Positions 1-8,508 of a stretch of 28,211 nucleotides of DNA are shown here, piece after piece. The DNA comes from JAGVJT01 sp964471225. Its GTDB lineage: Bacteria > Pseudomonadota > Gammaproteobacteria > Legionellales > Legionellaceae. How positions within the stretch are numbered: the stretch's first letter is position 1; each line of letters starts with the position of its first letter. The notes beneath the pieces were generated by a model, which made no database searches, was not told where the DNA came from, and saw only the letters and a program-made list of their open reading frames with translations. The position numbers were made by a program, and so were the translations under genes. The stretch lies in the NCBI GenBank assembly GCA_964471225.1, contig CAYYEZ010000044.1, positions 1-28,211 on the forward strand. Direction: 5' to 3'.

Positions 1-144
1 ACTGTATCTCAAGGAGATATTGAGATAACATTGCCGCTTGAGCGCGATGAATGTATCGCAGAAGGTGCAGTTTGGGTAGCTAATGCTTGGCCTGAGACGA
101 TGGATTTAGGTCATGCATTCGCCGAAATTTCGATTAAATGCTAA
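1..144 (+). CDS. nuoG: NADH-quinone oxidoreductase subunit G, C-terminal fragment
   Basis: An open frame enters from the left edge and ends with TAA at 142-144, giving the last 47 residues of a protein. It lies 12 nt before nuoH on the same strand, and nuoG is the gene that precedes nuoH in proteobacterial complex I operons. The visible tail (WVANAWPETMDLGHAFAEI is part of it) has no diagnostic motif. The name therefore rests mainly on position in the operon. NuoG is the large Fe-S subunit of the peripheral arm, carrying electrons from NuoF towards NuoI. The start and the Fe-S and molybdopterin-like domains lie outside the window. Confidence 0.8.
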   Translation, partial: TVSQGDIEITLPLERDECIAEGAVWVANAWPETMDLGHAFAEISIKC

Positions 145-156
145 ATAGGTATCGCT

Positions 157-1182
157 ATGCTTCATGACATTAGCCTATTACTTTGGATGGTCATTAAAAT
201 TCTTGTGATCGTTCTTCCATTGTTACTGACTGTAGCTTACTTAATTTATGCTGAGCGTAAAGTGATTGGTTATATTCAAGTGCGTATTGGACCAAATCGT
301 GTTGGCTTTAGAGGCTTGTTACAGCCTATTGCTGACTTGATTAAGTTGATTACCAAAGAAATCATTCTTCCTACACGCTCAAATGTGTATCTTTTTGTTG
401 TTGCACCGTTATTTGCATTAACACCTGCGTTAGCAGGTTGGGCTGCGATTCCATTTTCGGATGGCATGGTGCTTGCAAACATAAATGCAGGAGTGTTGTA
501 TCTTTTTGCAATGAGTTCTATCGGTGTTTACGGTGTGCTGATTGCCGGTTGGGCGTCAAACTCAAAGTACGCAATCATGGGCTCGCTTCGGAGCGCGGCA
601 CAGACTATCTCTTATGAAATTGCAATGGGCTTTGCGTTAGTAGGTGTACTGCTCGCTGCTGGAAGTATGAACATTACAGATATCGTTCACTCACAACAAG
701 GTGGTATCTTACACTGGTGGTGCGTACCGTTATTACCACTTTTCATGGTTTTTTGGATTGCCGGTATTGCAGAAACAAATCGAGCACCATTTGACCTTGC
801 TGAGGGCGAGTCTGAAATTGTTGCTGGGTTTCATGTTGAATACTCCGGGATTGGTTTCGCACTCTTCTTTCTTGCTGAATATGCCAGTATGATTTTGATT
901 TCAGCGTTGTTGTCGCTCCTGTTTCTAGGAGGATGGTTATCACCCTTCGAAGGCATTCCTGTATTAAGTGATTTTTTCTATTTTGTGCCTGGATTGGTTT
1001 GGTTTTTTGCAAAAATGGCATTCTTTTTATTCGTTTACCTTTGGATAAGAGCCACTTTCCCGCGCTATCGATATGATCAATTGATGCGTTTGGGTTGGAA
1101 AGTACTTATTCCTGTAACGATTGTATGGATTGTTGTGACAGCTGCTATGGTGGTCACGCACGTAAAACCGTGGTTTTCATGA
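157..1182 (+). CDS. nuoH: NADH-quinone oxidoreductase subunit H (complex I)
   Basis: This 341-residue membrane protein links the peripheral arm of complex I to its membrane arm and helps form the quinone chamber. Two family signatures are clear: ERKVIGYIQVRIGPNRVG at residues 33-50 and AETNRAPFDLAEGESEIVAG at 205-224, the acidic loop near the quinone site, followed by EYSGIGFALFFLAEYA. Several hydrophobic helices run through the chain, as expected for the usual eight-helix fold, and the length is normal for the family. The ATG at 157 follows nuoG by 12 nt with only a weak AGGT ribosome site, so translation may rely partly on coupling within the operon. nuoI begins 16 nt downstream. Confidence 0.97.
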   Translation: MLHDISLLLWMVIKILVIVLPLLLTVAYLIYAERKVIGYIQVRIGPNRVGFRGLLQPIADLIKLITKEIILPTRSNVYLFVVAPLFALTPALAGWAAIPFSDGMVLANINAGVLYLFAMSSIGVYGVLIAGWASNSKYAIMGSLRSAAQTISYEIAMGFALVGVLLAAGSMNITDIVHSQQGGILHWWCVPLLPLFMVFWIAGIAETNRAPFDLAEGESEIVAGFHVEYSGIGFALFFLAEYASMILISALLSLLFLGGWLSPFEGIPVLSDFFYFVPGLVWFFAKMAFFLFVYLWIRATFPRYRYDQLMRLGWKVLIPVTIVWIVVTAAMVVTHVKPWFS

Positions 1183-1198
1183 GTTGAATGAGTAAGAC

Positions 1199-1699
1199 AT
1201 GACAAAATTTTATCGATACATACAGCATTACGTACGCAGCTTTTTATTGCTAGAATTGCTTTCTGGATTAAAACTGACAGGCAAGTATTTTTTCAAAAAG
1301 AAAATTACTGTCCAGTTCCCGGAAGAGCAAACGCCAATTTCGCCGCGTTTTCGAGGTCTTTTGGCGTTGAGACGCTATCCAAATGGTGAAGAGCGATGCA
1401 TTGCCTGTAAATTATGCGAAGCTGTTTGTCCTGCATTGGCGATTACGATCGAGTCCGAGCCTCGAGATGACGGCTCTCGTCGTACAACGCGCTATGATAT
1501 CGACATTTTCAAATGCATCAACTGTGGATTATGCGAAGAATCCTGTCCTGTTGATTCGATTGTAGTCACTCCTGTGCAGCACTATCATGTTCGTGAACGT
1601 GGTCAAAATATTATGACAAAGGATAAGTTGCTTGCTTTAGGCGATAAATTTGAGTCACGCCTTGCTGCAGATAGACTCGCAGATGCCAAGTATCGTTAA
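1199..1699 (+). CDS. nuoI: NADH-quinone oxidoreductase subunit I, 2x[4Fe-4S] ferredoxin
   Basis: This 166-residue subunit passes electrons through clusters N6a and N6b to N2 in NuoB, at the interface with NuoH. Two complete 4Fe-4S motifs are visible. The first has C67, C70, C73 and C77 (CIACKLCEAVCP); the second has C106, C109, C112 and C116 (CINCGLCEESCP). The N-terminal 30 residues are amphipathic and hydrophobic, consistent with docking on the membrane. Length is typical for proteobacterial NuoI. It sits 16 nt after nuoH and 9 nt before nuoJ. No key residue is missing. Confidence 0.97.
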   Translation: MTKFYRYIQHYVRSFLLLELLSGLKLTGKYFFKKKITVQFPEEQTPISPRFRGLLALRRYPNGEERCIACKLCEAVCPALAITIESEPRDDGSRRTTRYDIDIFKCINCGLCEESCPVDSIVVTPVQHYHVRERGQNIMTKDKLLALGDKFESRLAADRLADAKYR

Positions 1700-1708
1700 G
1701 AGGGTGAT

Positions 1709-2311
1709 ATGCCAATAACATTACAACAAGTATTATTTTTCGTATTCGCAGGCTTGGTTTTGATTTCTGCATTGATGGTTATTATGCAGAACAACCCGGT
1801 ACGTGCGGTGCTTTTCTTAGTCGTGTCTTTCTTAGGCAGTGCAGTGCTTTGGCTGATGACTAATGCAGAGTTTTTAGCATTGATTTTGGTGCTCGTTTAC
1901 GTAGGTGCCGTCATGACCTTGTTTTTGTTTGTTGTCATGATGCTTAATATCGATAGAGAGGCATCAGCTTCTAAAAAAATACGTTACTTCCCCTTAGTGG
2001 TTTTGATTGCAGGTGTATTGACGGCTCTTGTTTTCAAAGTGCTGCCCTGGAAAGAGTTTGCGGTTGAAAAATCTAGTAATGCTATTTTGACGACAGCATC
2101 ATCTAATACAGAGGCTTTAGGTTTGGTGCTGTATACAGATTATTTAGTTCCTTTTGAGCTTGCTGCTGTGCTCCTATTGGTTGCGATTGTCGCCTCCATT
2201 ACACTGGCTCATCGGGCGCCTATCCGTTCGAAACGTCAAAATTTAAGAAAGCAGCTAATGACGCGTCGTGAAGACCGCGTTAGCATCCAGACTATGAAAG
2301 TAGAAAAATAA
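1709..2311 (+). CDS. nuoJ: NADH-quinone oxidoreductase subunit J
   Basis: This 200-residue polytopic membrane subunit has five obvious hydrophobic segments. The central stretch NAEFLALILVLVYVGAVMTL (about residues 51-70) is the conserved NuoJ helix TM3, which carries the pi-bulge region that couples quinone reduction to proton pumping. The C-terminal 40 residues are basic and hydrophilic, a tail that varies in this family. A good ribosome site (GAGGGTG) stands before the ATG. The gene is 9 nt after nuoI and 11 nt before nuoK, as in the standard nuo order. Confidence 0.95.
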   Translation: MPITLQQVLFFVFAGLVLISALMVIMQNNPVRAVLFLVVSFLGSAVLWLMTNAEFLALILVLVYVGAVMTLFLFVVMMLNIDREASASKKIRYFPLVVLIAGVLTALVFKVLPWKEFAVEKSSNAILTTASSNTEALGLVLYTDYLVPFELAAVLLLVAIVASITLAHRAPIRSKRQNLRKQLMTRREDRVSIQTMKVEK

Positions 2312-2322
2312 GGGGATAAGCC

Positions 2323-2628
2323 ATGATTCCAGTGAGTTACTATCTCGTCCTCAGTGCGATGTTGTTCGGTTTAAGTATGGCAGGTATCATCTTAAACCGT
2401 CAAAATGTGATCTTATTGTTGGTGTGTATTGAGCTCATGCTTTTAGCTGTCAATACAAATTTCATCGCGTTTTCACACTATTACGGTGGAAATGTGGGAG
2501 AAATTTTTGTCTTTTTTATTTTAACTGTTGCAGCAGCAGAGGCAGCAATTGGTCTTGCAATCGTGCTTTTACTTTATCGTAATCGCGGCTCGATTGATGT
2601 GAAACAAATGGCACAATTAAAAGGGTAA
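2323..2628 (+). CDS. nuoK: NADH-quinone oxidoreductase subunit K
   Basis: This 101-residue protein with three membrane helices is a small antiporter-like subunit homologous to MrpC. The two functional glutamates are in place. E37 lies in VCIELMLLAVN and E73 in AAAEAAIGLAI, matching Glu36 and Glu72 of the E. coli protein, which take part in proton translocation. The length is the family norm. The ribosome site is AAGGGGATAAG before the ATG. The AAAAGGG at the end of nuoK doubles as the ribosome site for nuoL, which starts 4 nt after its stop. Confidence 0.97.
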   Translation: MIPVSYYLVLSAMLFGLSMAGIILNRQNVILLLVCIELMLLAVNTNFIAFSHYYGGNVGEIFVFFILTVAAAEAAIGLAIVLLLYRNRGSIDVKQMAQLKG

Positions 2629-2632
2629 TCTC

Positions 2633-4603
2633 GTGAGTATATTACATTCTTGCTTCATCATTGTTTTTTTGCCACTTTTGGCCAGTATGCTCGCGGGGTT
2701 TGGTCGAAAAGTTCTAGGTCGTTCAGGTGCGCACACGGTCACGATTGCAGGGGTGCTGACTTCATTTGTGTTTTCGCTGTACGTCGCCGATGCAGTTTTT
2801 CTCAAAGGCCAGAGTTTGAATACAACTTTGTATACTTGGGGTGATGGTGGTTCTCTTTTTCATTATATGTTTCAGATCGGTTTTCTTATTGATCCTCTGA
2901 CCTCGCTTATGATGATTGTTGTCACGTTTGTTTCTTTATTGGTGCATATTTATAGCATTGGTTATATGGCTGATGATGATGGTTATCAACGATTTTTTAG
3001 CTACATCTCTCTTTTTACTTTCATGATGTTGATGCTTGTGACAGGAAATAATTTTTTACAGCTTTTCTTTGGTTGGGAAGGTGTTGGTTTAGTGTCTTAT
3101 CTATTGATTGGCTTTTGGTACCAAAAAGAATCTGCTATTGCGGGAAGTCTAAAGGCGTTTGTTGTTAACCGTGTGGGTGATTTTGGTTTTATCTTGGGTA
3201 TCGGCTTAATTTTCGCGTATACAGGCTCTTTAGACTATGTTGCTGTATTTAAGCAAGCATCTGCTTTATCGCATGAAAGCATCTCTCTTTTCTCTGGAAA
3301 CAGCTGGTCTTTGATGACACTAATTTGTATCCTTTTGTTTGTCGGAGCCATGGGTAAATCAGCTCAAGTTCCGTTACATGTATGGTTGCCTGAGTCCATG
3401 GAAGGTCCGACACCTATTTCTGCTCTTATCCATGCCGCGACCATGGTCACTGCCGGTGTTTTTATGATTGCAAGAATCTCGCCATTGATCGAGTATTCTG
3501 AGACTGCGTTAAGCGTGGTGTTAGTGATTGGTGCTACCGGTGCTTTATTTACTGGAATTCTTGCCTTAGTGATGAACGATATCAAGCGCGTCGTCGCCTA
3601 CTCAACTCTTTCACAGCTTGGCTATATGATGGTCGCAATGGGAACTTCTGCATTTAGTGCGGGGATTTTTCATCTTTTAACTCATGCTTGCTTTAAAGCG
3701 CTGCTTTTCTTAGGGGCCGGTTCGGTGATAATAGGTATGCATCACGAGCAAGATATGCGTAAAATGGGTGGTTTGTGGAGAAAAATGCCTATTACTTATG
3801 TGACGTTTTTAATCGGTAGTCTCGCATTATGTGCTTTACCTCCTTTTGCCGGATTCTACTCAAAAGAAACTATCATCGAGGCTGCAAAGCTATCAACTAT
3901 TCCAGGAAGTCAGTACGCTTATGTTTGTGTCGCGTTGGGCGCTTTGTTTACTGCGTTATACACGTTCCGTGCGTTTTTCATGACCTTTCACGGTAAGTTT
4001 CGCTCGGATGAACACACCTGGTCACATCTGCATGAATCACCTTGGGTTGTTTGGCTGCCGTTAGTGCTACTCGCTATCCCCTCTGTGTTTATTGGTTATG
4101 TACTTTATCAGCCGATGTTGTTTGATGCTCCTTCTTTGATTTCTCCCTCTATTTTTGTGATGGCGAAGTACGATGTTCTAAAGCATATTGCTCATGAAGT
4201 AACCTCTCCCCTTGATAGTGCGCTTCATGCCTTTGAATCGCCGATTTTTTGGGTGACATTGCTGGGTATCTTCCTTGCTTTTGTAGGTTATGTATTAAAG
4301 CCAACGTTACCAGAACGCTTAGCTTCGCGATTTAATTTGCTGTATCGTGTGCTTCTGAATAAATATGGTTTTGATGCATTGAACGATCGCCTGTTTGTTC
4401 GCGGCGGTCGTGGTTTAGGAGAGTTTTTTTACGCTGTTACTGATAAAGCTTTAATCGATGGCTTTTTTGTTAACGGTACAGGGAAGTTAATTCGCTGGCT
4501 TGCGAAAACTTCACGCGGTATTCAAAGTGGCTATTTGTATCAGTATGTCGCTGTTATGGTTTTGGGTTTGTTTGGATTGTTATGTTGGATTGTGCTGGGT
4601 TAG
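2633..4603 (+). CDS. nuoL: NADH-quinone oxidoreductase subunit L, proton-pumping antiporter-like
   Basis: This 656-residue subunit is the distal proton pump of the complex I membrane arm. It has the antiporter-family core: the glutamate E149 in FFGWEGVGLVSYLLIGFWY, and the lysine-bearing helix region GAMGKSAQVPLHVWLPESME followed by GPTPISALIHAATMVTAGVF. The C-terminal part fits the long lateral helix that ties NuoL to NuoM and NuoN. Translation starts at GTG 2633, 4 nt after nuoK, with an AAAAGGG ribosome site inside the end of nuoK. A GTG start with a purine-rich site suggests coupling to nuoK. A gap of 34 nt follows before nuoM. Confidence 0.97.
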   Translation: MSILHSCFIIVFLPLLASMLAGFGRKVLGRSGAHTVTIAGVLTSFVFSLYVADAVFLKGQSLNTTLYTWGDGGSLFHYMFQIGFLIDPLTSLMMIVVTFVSLLVHIYSIGYMADDDGYQRFFSYISLFTFMMLMLVTGNNFLQLFFGWEGVGLVSYLLIGFWYQKESAIAGSLKAFVVNRVGDFGFILGIGLIFAYTGSLDYVAVFKQASALSHESISLFSGNSWSLMTLICILLFVGAMGKSAQVPLHVWLPESMEGPTPISALIHAATMVTAGVFMIARISPLIEYSETALSVVLVIGATGALFTGILALVMNDIKRVVAYSTLSQLGYMMVAMGTSAFSAGIFHLLTHACFKALLFLGAGSVIIGMHHEQDMRKMGGLWRKMPITYVTFLIGSLALCALPPFAGFYSKETIIEAAKLSTIPGSQYAYVCVALGALFTALYTFRAFFMTFHGKFRSDEHTWSHLHESPWVVWLPLVLLAIPSVFIGYVLYQPMLFDAPSLISPSIFVMAKYDVLKHIAHEVTSPLDSALHAFESPIFWVTLLGIFLAFVGYVLKPTLPERLASRFNLLYRVLLNKYGFDALNDRLFVRGGRGLGEFFYAVTDKALIDGFFVNGTGKLIRWLAKTSRGIQSGYLYQYVAVMVLGLFGLLCWIVLG

Positions 4604-4637
4604 AATCTTTGACCTGCGTCCATAGTGAAGGTGAAAT

Positions 4638-6143
4638 ATGCATCATTTGCTTAGTGGTTTAATTTGGTTACCAATTTTAGGTGCAGCTTTTGTCTTGCTT
4701 ACGGCAGACGATAAGAATCCTAATGTTGCGCGTTATCTCACATTGTTTACAATTTTTCTGTCGTTGGGTTTGTGTTACCCTCTTTTAAAGGACTTTGATA
4801 TCTCGGCTTCAGGCATGCAATATGTCGAAGACCTCTCATGGATGTCGTCTTTAGGAATTCATTACCGTTTAGGTGTGGATGGGCTATCTCTACTCTTGAT
4901 TGTGCTGAGTATTTTTACCAATTTAGTGGTCATTTTTGCAACGTGGACGAGTATCCAAAAACGCGTTGGACAGTACATGGCTTCATTTCTGATTATGCAA
5001 GGATTATTAGTTGGTGTCTTTAGTGCGCTCGATGCGATTGTGTTTTATGTTTTTTGGGAAGCGACGCTTATTCCAATGTATCTTATCATTGGTATCTGGG
5101 GCTCGGATAATCGTGTATATGCAGCCATAAAGTTTTTCTTATTTACTTTCTTGGGCTCAGTACTCATGCTGGTAGCATTTTTGTATTTGGGGCATTTGAC
5201 GGGATCGTTTGATATCCAAACAATGTATGCAACCAAATTGAGCATGCTTGCTCAAACACTGATCTTCATTGCTTTTTTCTTAGGTTTTGCGATTAAAATC
5301 CCTATGGTTCCTGTGCATACTTGGTTGCCTGATGCTCATACAGAAGCGCCTGCTGGAGGGTCAATTGTACTAGCTGCCATTTTGCTAAAGCTTGGTGCTT
5401 ATGGTTTCATCCGATTTGCATTGCCTATCGTGCCAGATGCTTGTCGTGCGTATGCTTGGATTATGATAGCACTTTCGCTGATTGCTGTTGTTTACGTAGG
5501 TTTAATCGCAATTGCACAAAAGGATATGAAAAAGCTGATTGCATACTCATCGATTTCTCATATGGGATTCGTCACATTGGGTTGTTTTGCTGTCTATGCA
5601 ATTGCTGATCGGACTGGCTTACAAAGTGCCGGACTTTTGCTTGAGGGTGCAATTATTGTCATGATTTCGCACGCATTTGTTTCAAGTGCAATGTTTGCCG
5701 GAGTTGGGTATCTTTATGAAAGGCTCCATACGCGTCAAATTTCAGATTTAGGTGGAGTTGTCAATTCTATGCCTGTTTTTGCAACTTTCTTTATCTTGTT
5801 TGCTATGGCCAATGCAGGATTACCAGGAACATCTGGCTTTGTCGGCGAGTGGATGATTATTTTAAGTAGTGTGAAAGCCGGATTTTGGATCGCTTTCTGG
5901 GCTGCCACAACCTTAATCATTGGTGCTGTGTATACACTATGGATGGTGAAGCGTGTGATATTGGGTGCGCCAAAATCGGAGCAAATCGCTCAGCTTCGAG
6001 ATTTGTCTGTAACGGAAGTATGTGCTTATGTCCTTTTGGCATGCATGGTGATTGGCATGGGCGTTTATCCTCAGCCATTTTTGAATTATATTCATCAATC
6101 GACCAGTGATACTTTAGTATTACTCAGCAAAACCAAATTGTAA
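4638..6143 (+). CDS. nuoM: NADH-quinone oxidoreductase subunit M, proton-pumping antiporter-like
   Basis: This 501-residue subunit belongs to the Mrp-antiporter family (related to MrpD and NuoL). The pump glutamate is E141 in the motif FYVFWEATLIPMYLIIGIWG. The conserved segment IPMVPVHTWLPDAHTEAPAG is followed by the helix SIVLAAILLKLGAYGFIRF, and KDMKKLIAYSSISHMGF gives the lysine-containing helix. Length matches E. coli NuoM within a few residues. The ribosome site is GAAGGTG, 6 nt before the ATG. nuoN starts 9 nt after the stop. Confidence 0.97.
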   Translation: MHHLLSGLIWLPILGAAFVLLTADDKNPNVARYLTLFTIFLSLGLCYPLLKDFDISASGMQYVEDLSWMSSLGIHYRLGVDGLSLLLIVLSIFTNLVVIFATWTSIQKRVGQYMASFLIMQGLLVGVFSALDAIVFYVFWEATLIPMYLIIGIWGSDNRVYAAIKFFLFTFLGSVLMLVAFLYLGHLTGSFDIQTMYATKLSMLAQTLIFIAFFLGFAIKIPMVPVHTWLPDAHTEAPAGGSIVLAAILLKLGAYGFIRFALPIVPDACRAYAWIMIALSLIAVVYVGLIAIAQKDMKKLIAYSSISHMGFVTLGCFAVYAIADRTGLQSAGLLLEGAIIVMISHAFVSSAMFAGVGYLYERLHTRQISDLGGVVNSMPVFATFFILFAMANAGLPGTSGFVGEWMIILSSVKAGFWIAFWAATTLIIGAVYTLWMVKRVILGAPKSEQIAQLRDLSVTEVCAYVLLACMVIGMGVYPQPFLNYIHQSTSDTLVLLSKTKL

Positions 6144-6152
6144 GGTTTAATT

Positions 6153-7586
6153 ATGACTGTATTATCGGAATTACATTTTGCTCTACCTCAGATTATTGTG
6201 TTAGGCGCAGCAGTTCTTGCTTTATTGTCTGATTTGTTTTTTCAGCCTAAAACACAGATGCCATTTTTTGTGGCCTGTGCAGGTCTTATCTTTTCGGCGA
6301 TCGCAAGTGTATTGTACAGTGGGTACTCGCAGCATCTAATTCTAAACGGAGCATTGTTGGTTGATGATGTCTCTGCATTGATGAATATTTTTATGGATCT
6401 GACGGTACTTCTTGTCCTTTTTTATGCGAGACCTTATCTTGTCTTCACCAAAATGCCTGCGGGTGATTTTTATGTGCTGACTTTATTTGTGACCGCAGGC
6501 ATGATGACTTTAGCTTCTTCTCACACCTTGCTGATGCTTTATCTCAGTATTGAGCTTTTGTCGCTCCCCCTTTATGCCTTGACTGCGATGCAAAGAACAG
6601 AAGGGCAAAGTTCTGAAGCAGCATTGAAGTATTTTGTGATGGGCGGAATCGCCTCTGGAATGTTGTTATATGGTCTTTCTTTGTTGTACGGTGCAACAGG
6701 GCAGATCGAATTTACAGCAATTCATGCTGCGATTCAGCAACATGGTGCAGAGCACCAGTATTTGGTAGCTTTCTCATTAGTATTTATTATCGCGGGAATT
6801 GCATTTAAGCTGGCCGCTATTCCTTTCCACATGTGGGCCCCTGATGTATATCAAGGTGCGCCTCTTCCTGCTGTGTTGTTAATAAGCTCTGCGCCTAAAA
6901 TCGCTGTGATCGCTCTTTTGATTCACTTATTGGGCTCGAGCTTTGTAGATTTTACTGCCACGTGGCAAACAATGCTGCTGATTTTAGCCTTGCTTTCTGC
7001 GGGGCTAGGTAACGTGTTAGCGATTGCTCAAACCAATCTTAGGCGCTTATTTGCTTATTCTGCAATCTCACATATGGGGTATGCACTCTTAGGTGTTTTA
7101 GTAGGGACGCCGTCGGGATTTGCTGCTGCGCTTTATTATGTTGTTGTTTATGCTTTGATGGCTGTCGCTGGATTTGGGCTGATTACAATTTTATCTCGTC
7201 AAGGTATAGATACAGGAGAGATTGATGATTTGAAAGGCTTAAATCGCCGTAATCCTTGGCTTGCTTTTCTCATGATGGTTGTTTTGTTTTCTATGGCAGG
7301 TGTTCCACCTACGGTAGGTTTTTTCACAAAGCTATTTGTTTTAAAAGCATTAGTAGATAGTCAAATGCTGTGGGTCGCTGCGTTAGCTTTAATTTTCGCA
7401 GTAATCGGAGCTTATTATTATTTGCGTGTGATAAAAGTGATGTATTTTGATGCACCAAGTGTAGACTCGAGAATACGTGTGTCAAAAGGTATGAATTTTA
7501 TTTTCTCATTGAATAGCTTATCTCTGTTGTATCTAGGAATTTTCCCAGGTGCCTTGATTTCCGCATGCCTAACGGCATTAACTTAG
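6153..7586 (+). CDS. nuoN: NADH-quinone oxidoreductase subunit N, proton-pumping antiporter-like
   Basis: This 477-residue subunit is the third antiporter-like pump of complex I and the last gene of the operon. The key glutamate E134 lies in LYLSIELLSLPLYALTAMQR, matching Glu133 of E. coli. The segment AAIPFHMWAPDVYQGAPLPA and the helix QTNLRRLFAYSAISHMGYAL are family signatures. The ribosome site is TAAGG before the ATG. No strong T-tailed hairpin follows the stop, so the operon end is not obvious from sequence. The next feature on this side is a decayed gene on the opposite strand. Confidence 0.96.
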   Translation: MTVLSELHFALPQIIVLGAAVLALLSDLFFQPKTQMPFFVACAGLIFSAIASVLYSGYSQHLILNGALLVDDVSALMNIFMDLTVLLVLFYARPYLVFTKMPAGDFYVLTLFVTAGMMTLASSHTLLMLYLSIELLSLPLYALTAMQRTEGQSSEAALKYFVMGGIASGMLLYGLSLLYGATGQIEFTAIHAAIQQHGAEHQYLVAFSLVFIIAGIAFKLAAIPFHMWAPDVYQGAPLPAVLLISSAPKIAVIALLIHLLGSSFVDFTATWQTMLLILALLSAGLGNVLAIAQTNLRRLFAYSAISHMGYALLGVLVGTPSGFAAALYYVVVYALMAVAGFGLITILSRQGIDTGEIDDLKGLNRRNPWLAFLMMVVLFSMAGVPPTVGFFTKLFVLKALVDSQMLWVAALALIFAVIGAYYYLRVIKVMYFDAPSVDSRIRVSKGMNFIFSLNSLSLLYLGIFPGALISACLTALT

Positions 7587-7608
7587 CTTTTCATCATCAT
7601 GGCAATGA

Positions 7609-8446
7609 TCAGGTAGGGCACCAAAAATCGCTTAAATCATTGTAAGCTTTTGATCTTGGTCGTTGCTGAAATATGCGTTGGTCTTCTTGAAAAAATAAGG
7701 AGGGCGGTATTGCGACATAGCAAGATGCTGCCTTTGATAAAGGTGTTGCTCCTGCGATAAATAAGTAGTCGATAACAGACATTGGTGTTAGGTAAAGTCG
7801 AAACATCGTGATTACAACTTCTTCTAGTAAAATCTCTTCATAGTTGATGGAGAGGCCTGAATCGCTCTTTTTTTAAAAGCTCCGACCTTATCCACCACTC
7901 AGGATGTTTTGCTGTTAAAAAAGAATGAATAACTGCCCGCAATCTATTGTGAATATCTGCGTCCTCAAAAGAGAAAGGAACAATACTACTATCAAAAAAT
8001 CCTAACCAGCTCGGCGAAGTGAGTTGTGTAAAGTAATATTTTTTTGTTACTGAACTTTGAGCTAGATGTATAGAGGCCTCTGAAAAAGGTGTTTCGGTGA
8101 ATAAATTAATAAAAAAAAGTGCGCCTAGATTCCTTGCCTCTCCTGCTTCGAATGCGAGAGCTGGTAAATGGGGTGGAATAAGATGAAAAGGGAGTGTTCG
8201 CTAAAGGAGTCTCTTTTTGAGAAATAATTGATGTCTATAAAGGTCATGGCATCGATAATCAGGCATACAGTTATCAGGCTCATCTGCTGCCTTAGGAGTA
8301 AGAAGGCGCTGTAATGCTGTGGAAAACAGTTGAGCTTGACTTCTTAACGATGTTTGTCGTTGATCAATTTCGGAAGCAGGCATGCCATGCGTATACATGA
8401 AAGAATAGGTGCAACTGCTCCTACTGTAAGATTGCTTAAACATCAA
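7609..8446 (-). pseudogene. Unrecognised gene broken by an amber stop and a frameshift
   Basis: Reading leftwards from 8446, a frame opens (TTG 8446 or ATG 8443) and runs 81 codons to a TAG at 8203-8201. The same frame then stays open for 120 codons to a TGA at 7840-7838. Just before that stop, a run of seven A (7874-7868 on this strand) shifts the frame. Taking the run as six A joins ...IRSELLKK smoothly to SDSGLSINYEEILLEEVV..., and this second frame runs on to a stop at 7609. The repaired product would have about 280 residues. It has plausible coding character (mixed polar and hydrophobic blocks, for example PPHLPALAFEAGEARNLGAL), but I recognise no family. No good ribosome site is seen at the start. 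The frame also extends about nine codons upstream with a hydrophobic stretch, so the true N terminus may have been a signal or membrane segment. The alternative is two or three unrelated small ORFs. Confidence 0.6.
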
Positions 8447-8508
8447 AAATAAGCCAAAAATAAATGTGAAGATGACTTATTGTACTATTTAAGAGCATGT
8501 TTTGGCAG

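Noticed and set aside
743..1021. 92-codon minus-strand ORF inside nuoH
   Set aside because: Antisense shadow of a strongly conserved gene. It has no family likeness or ribosome site.
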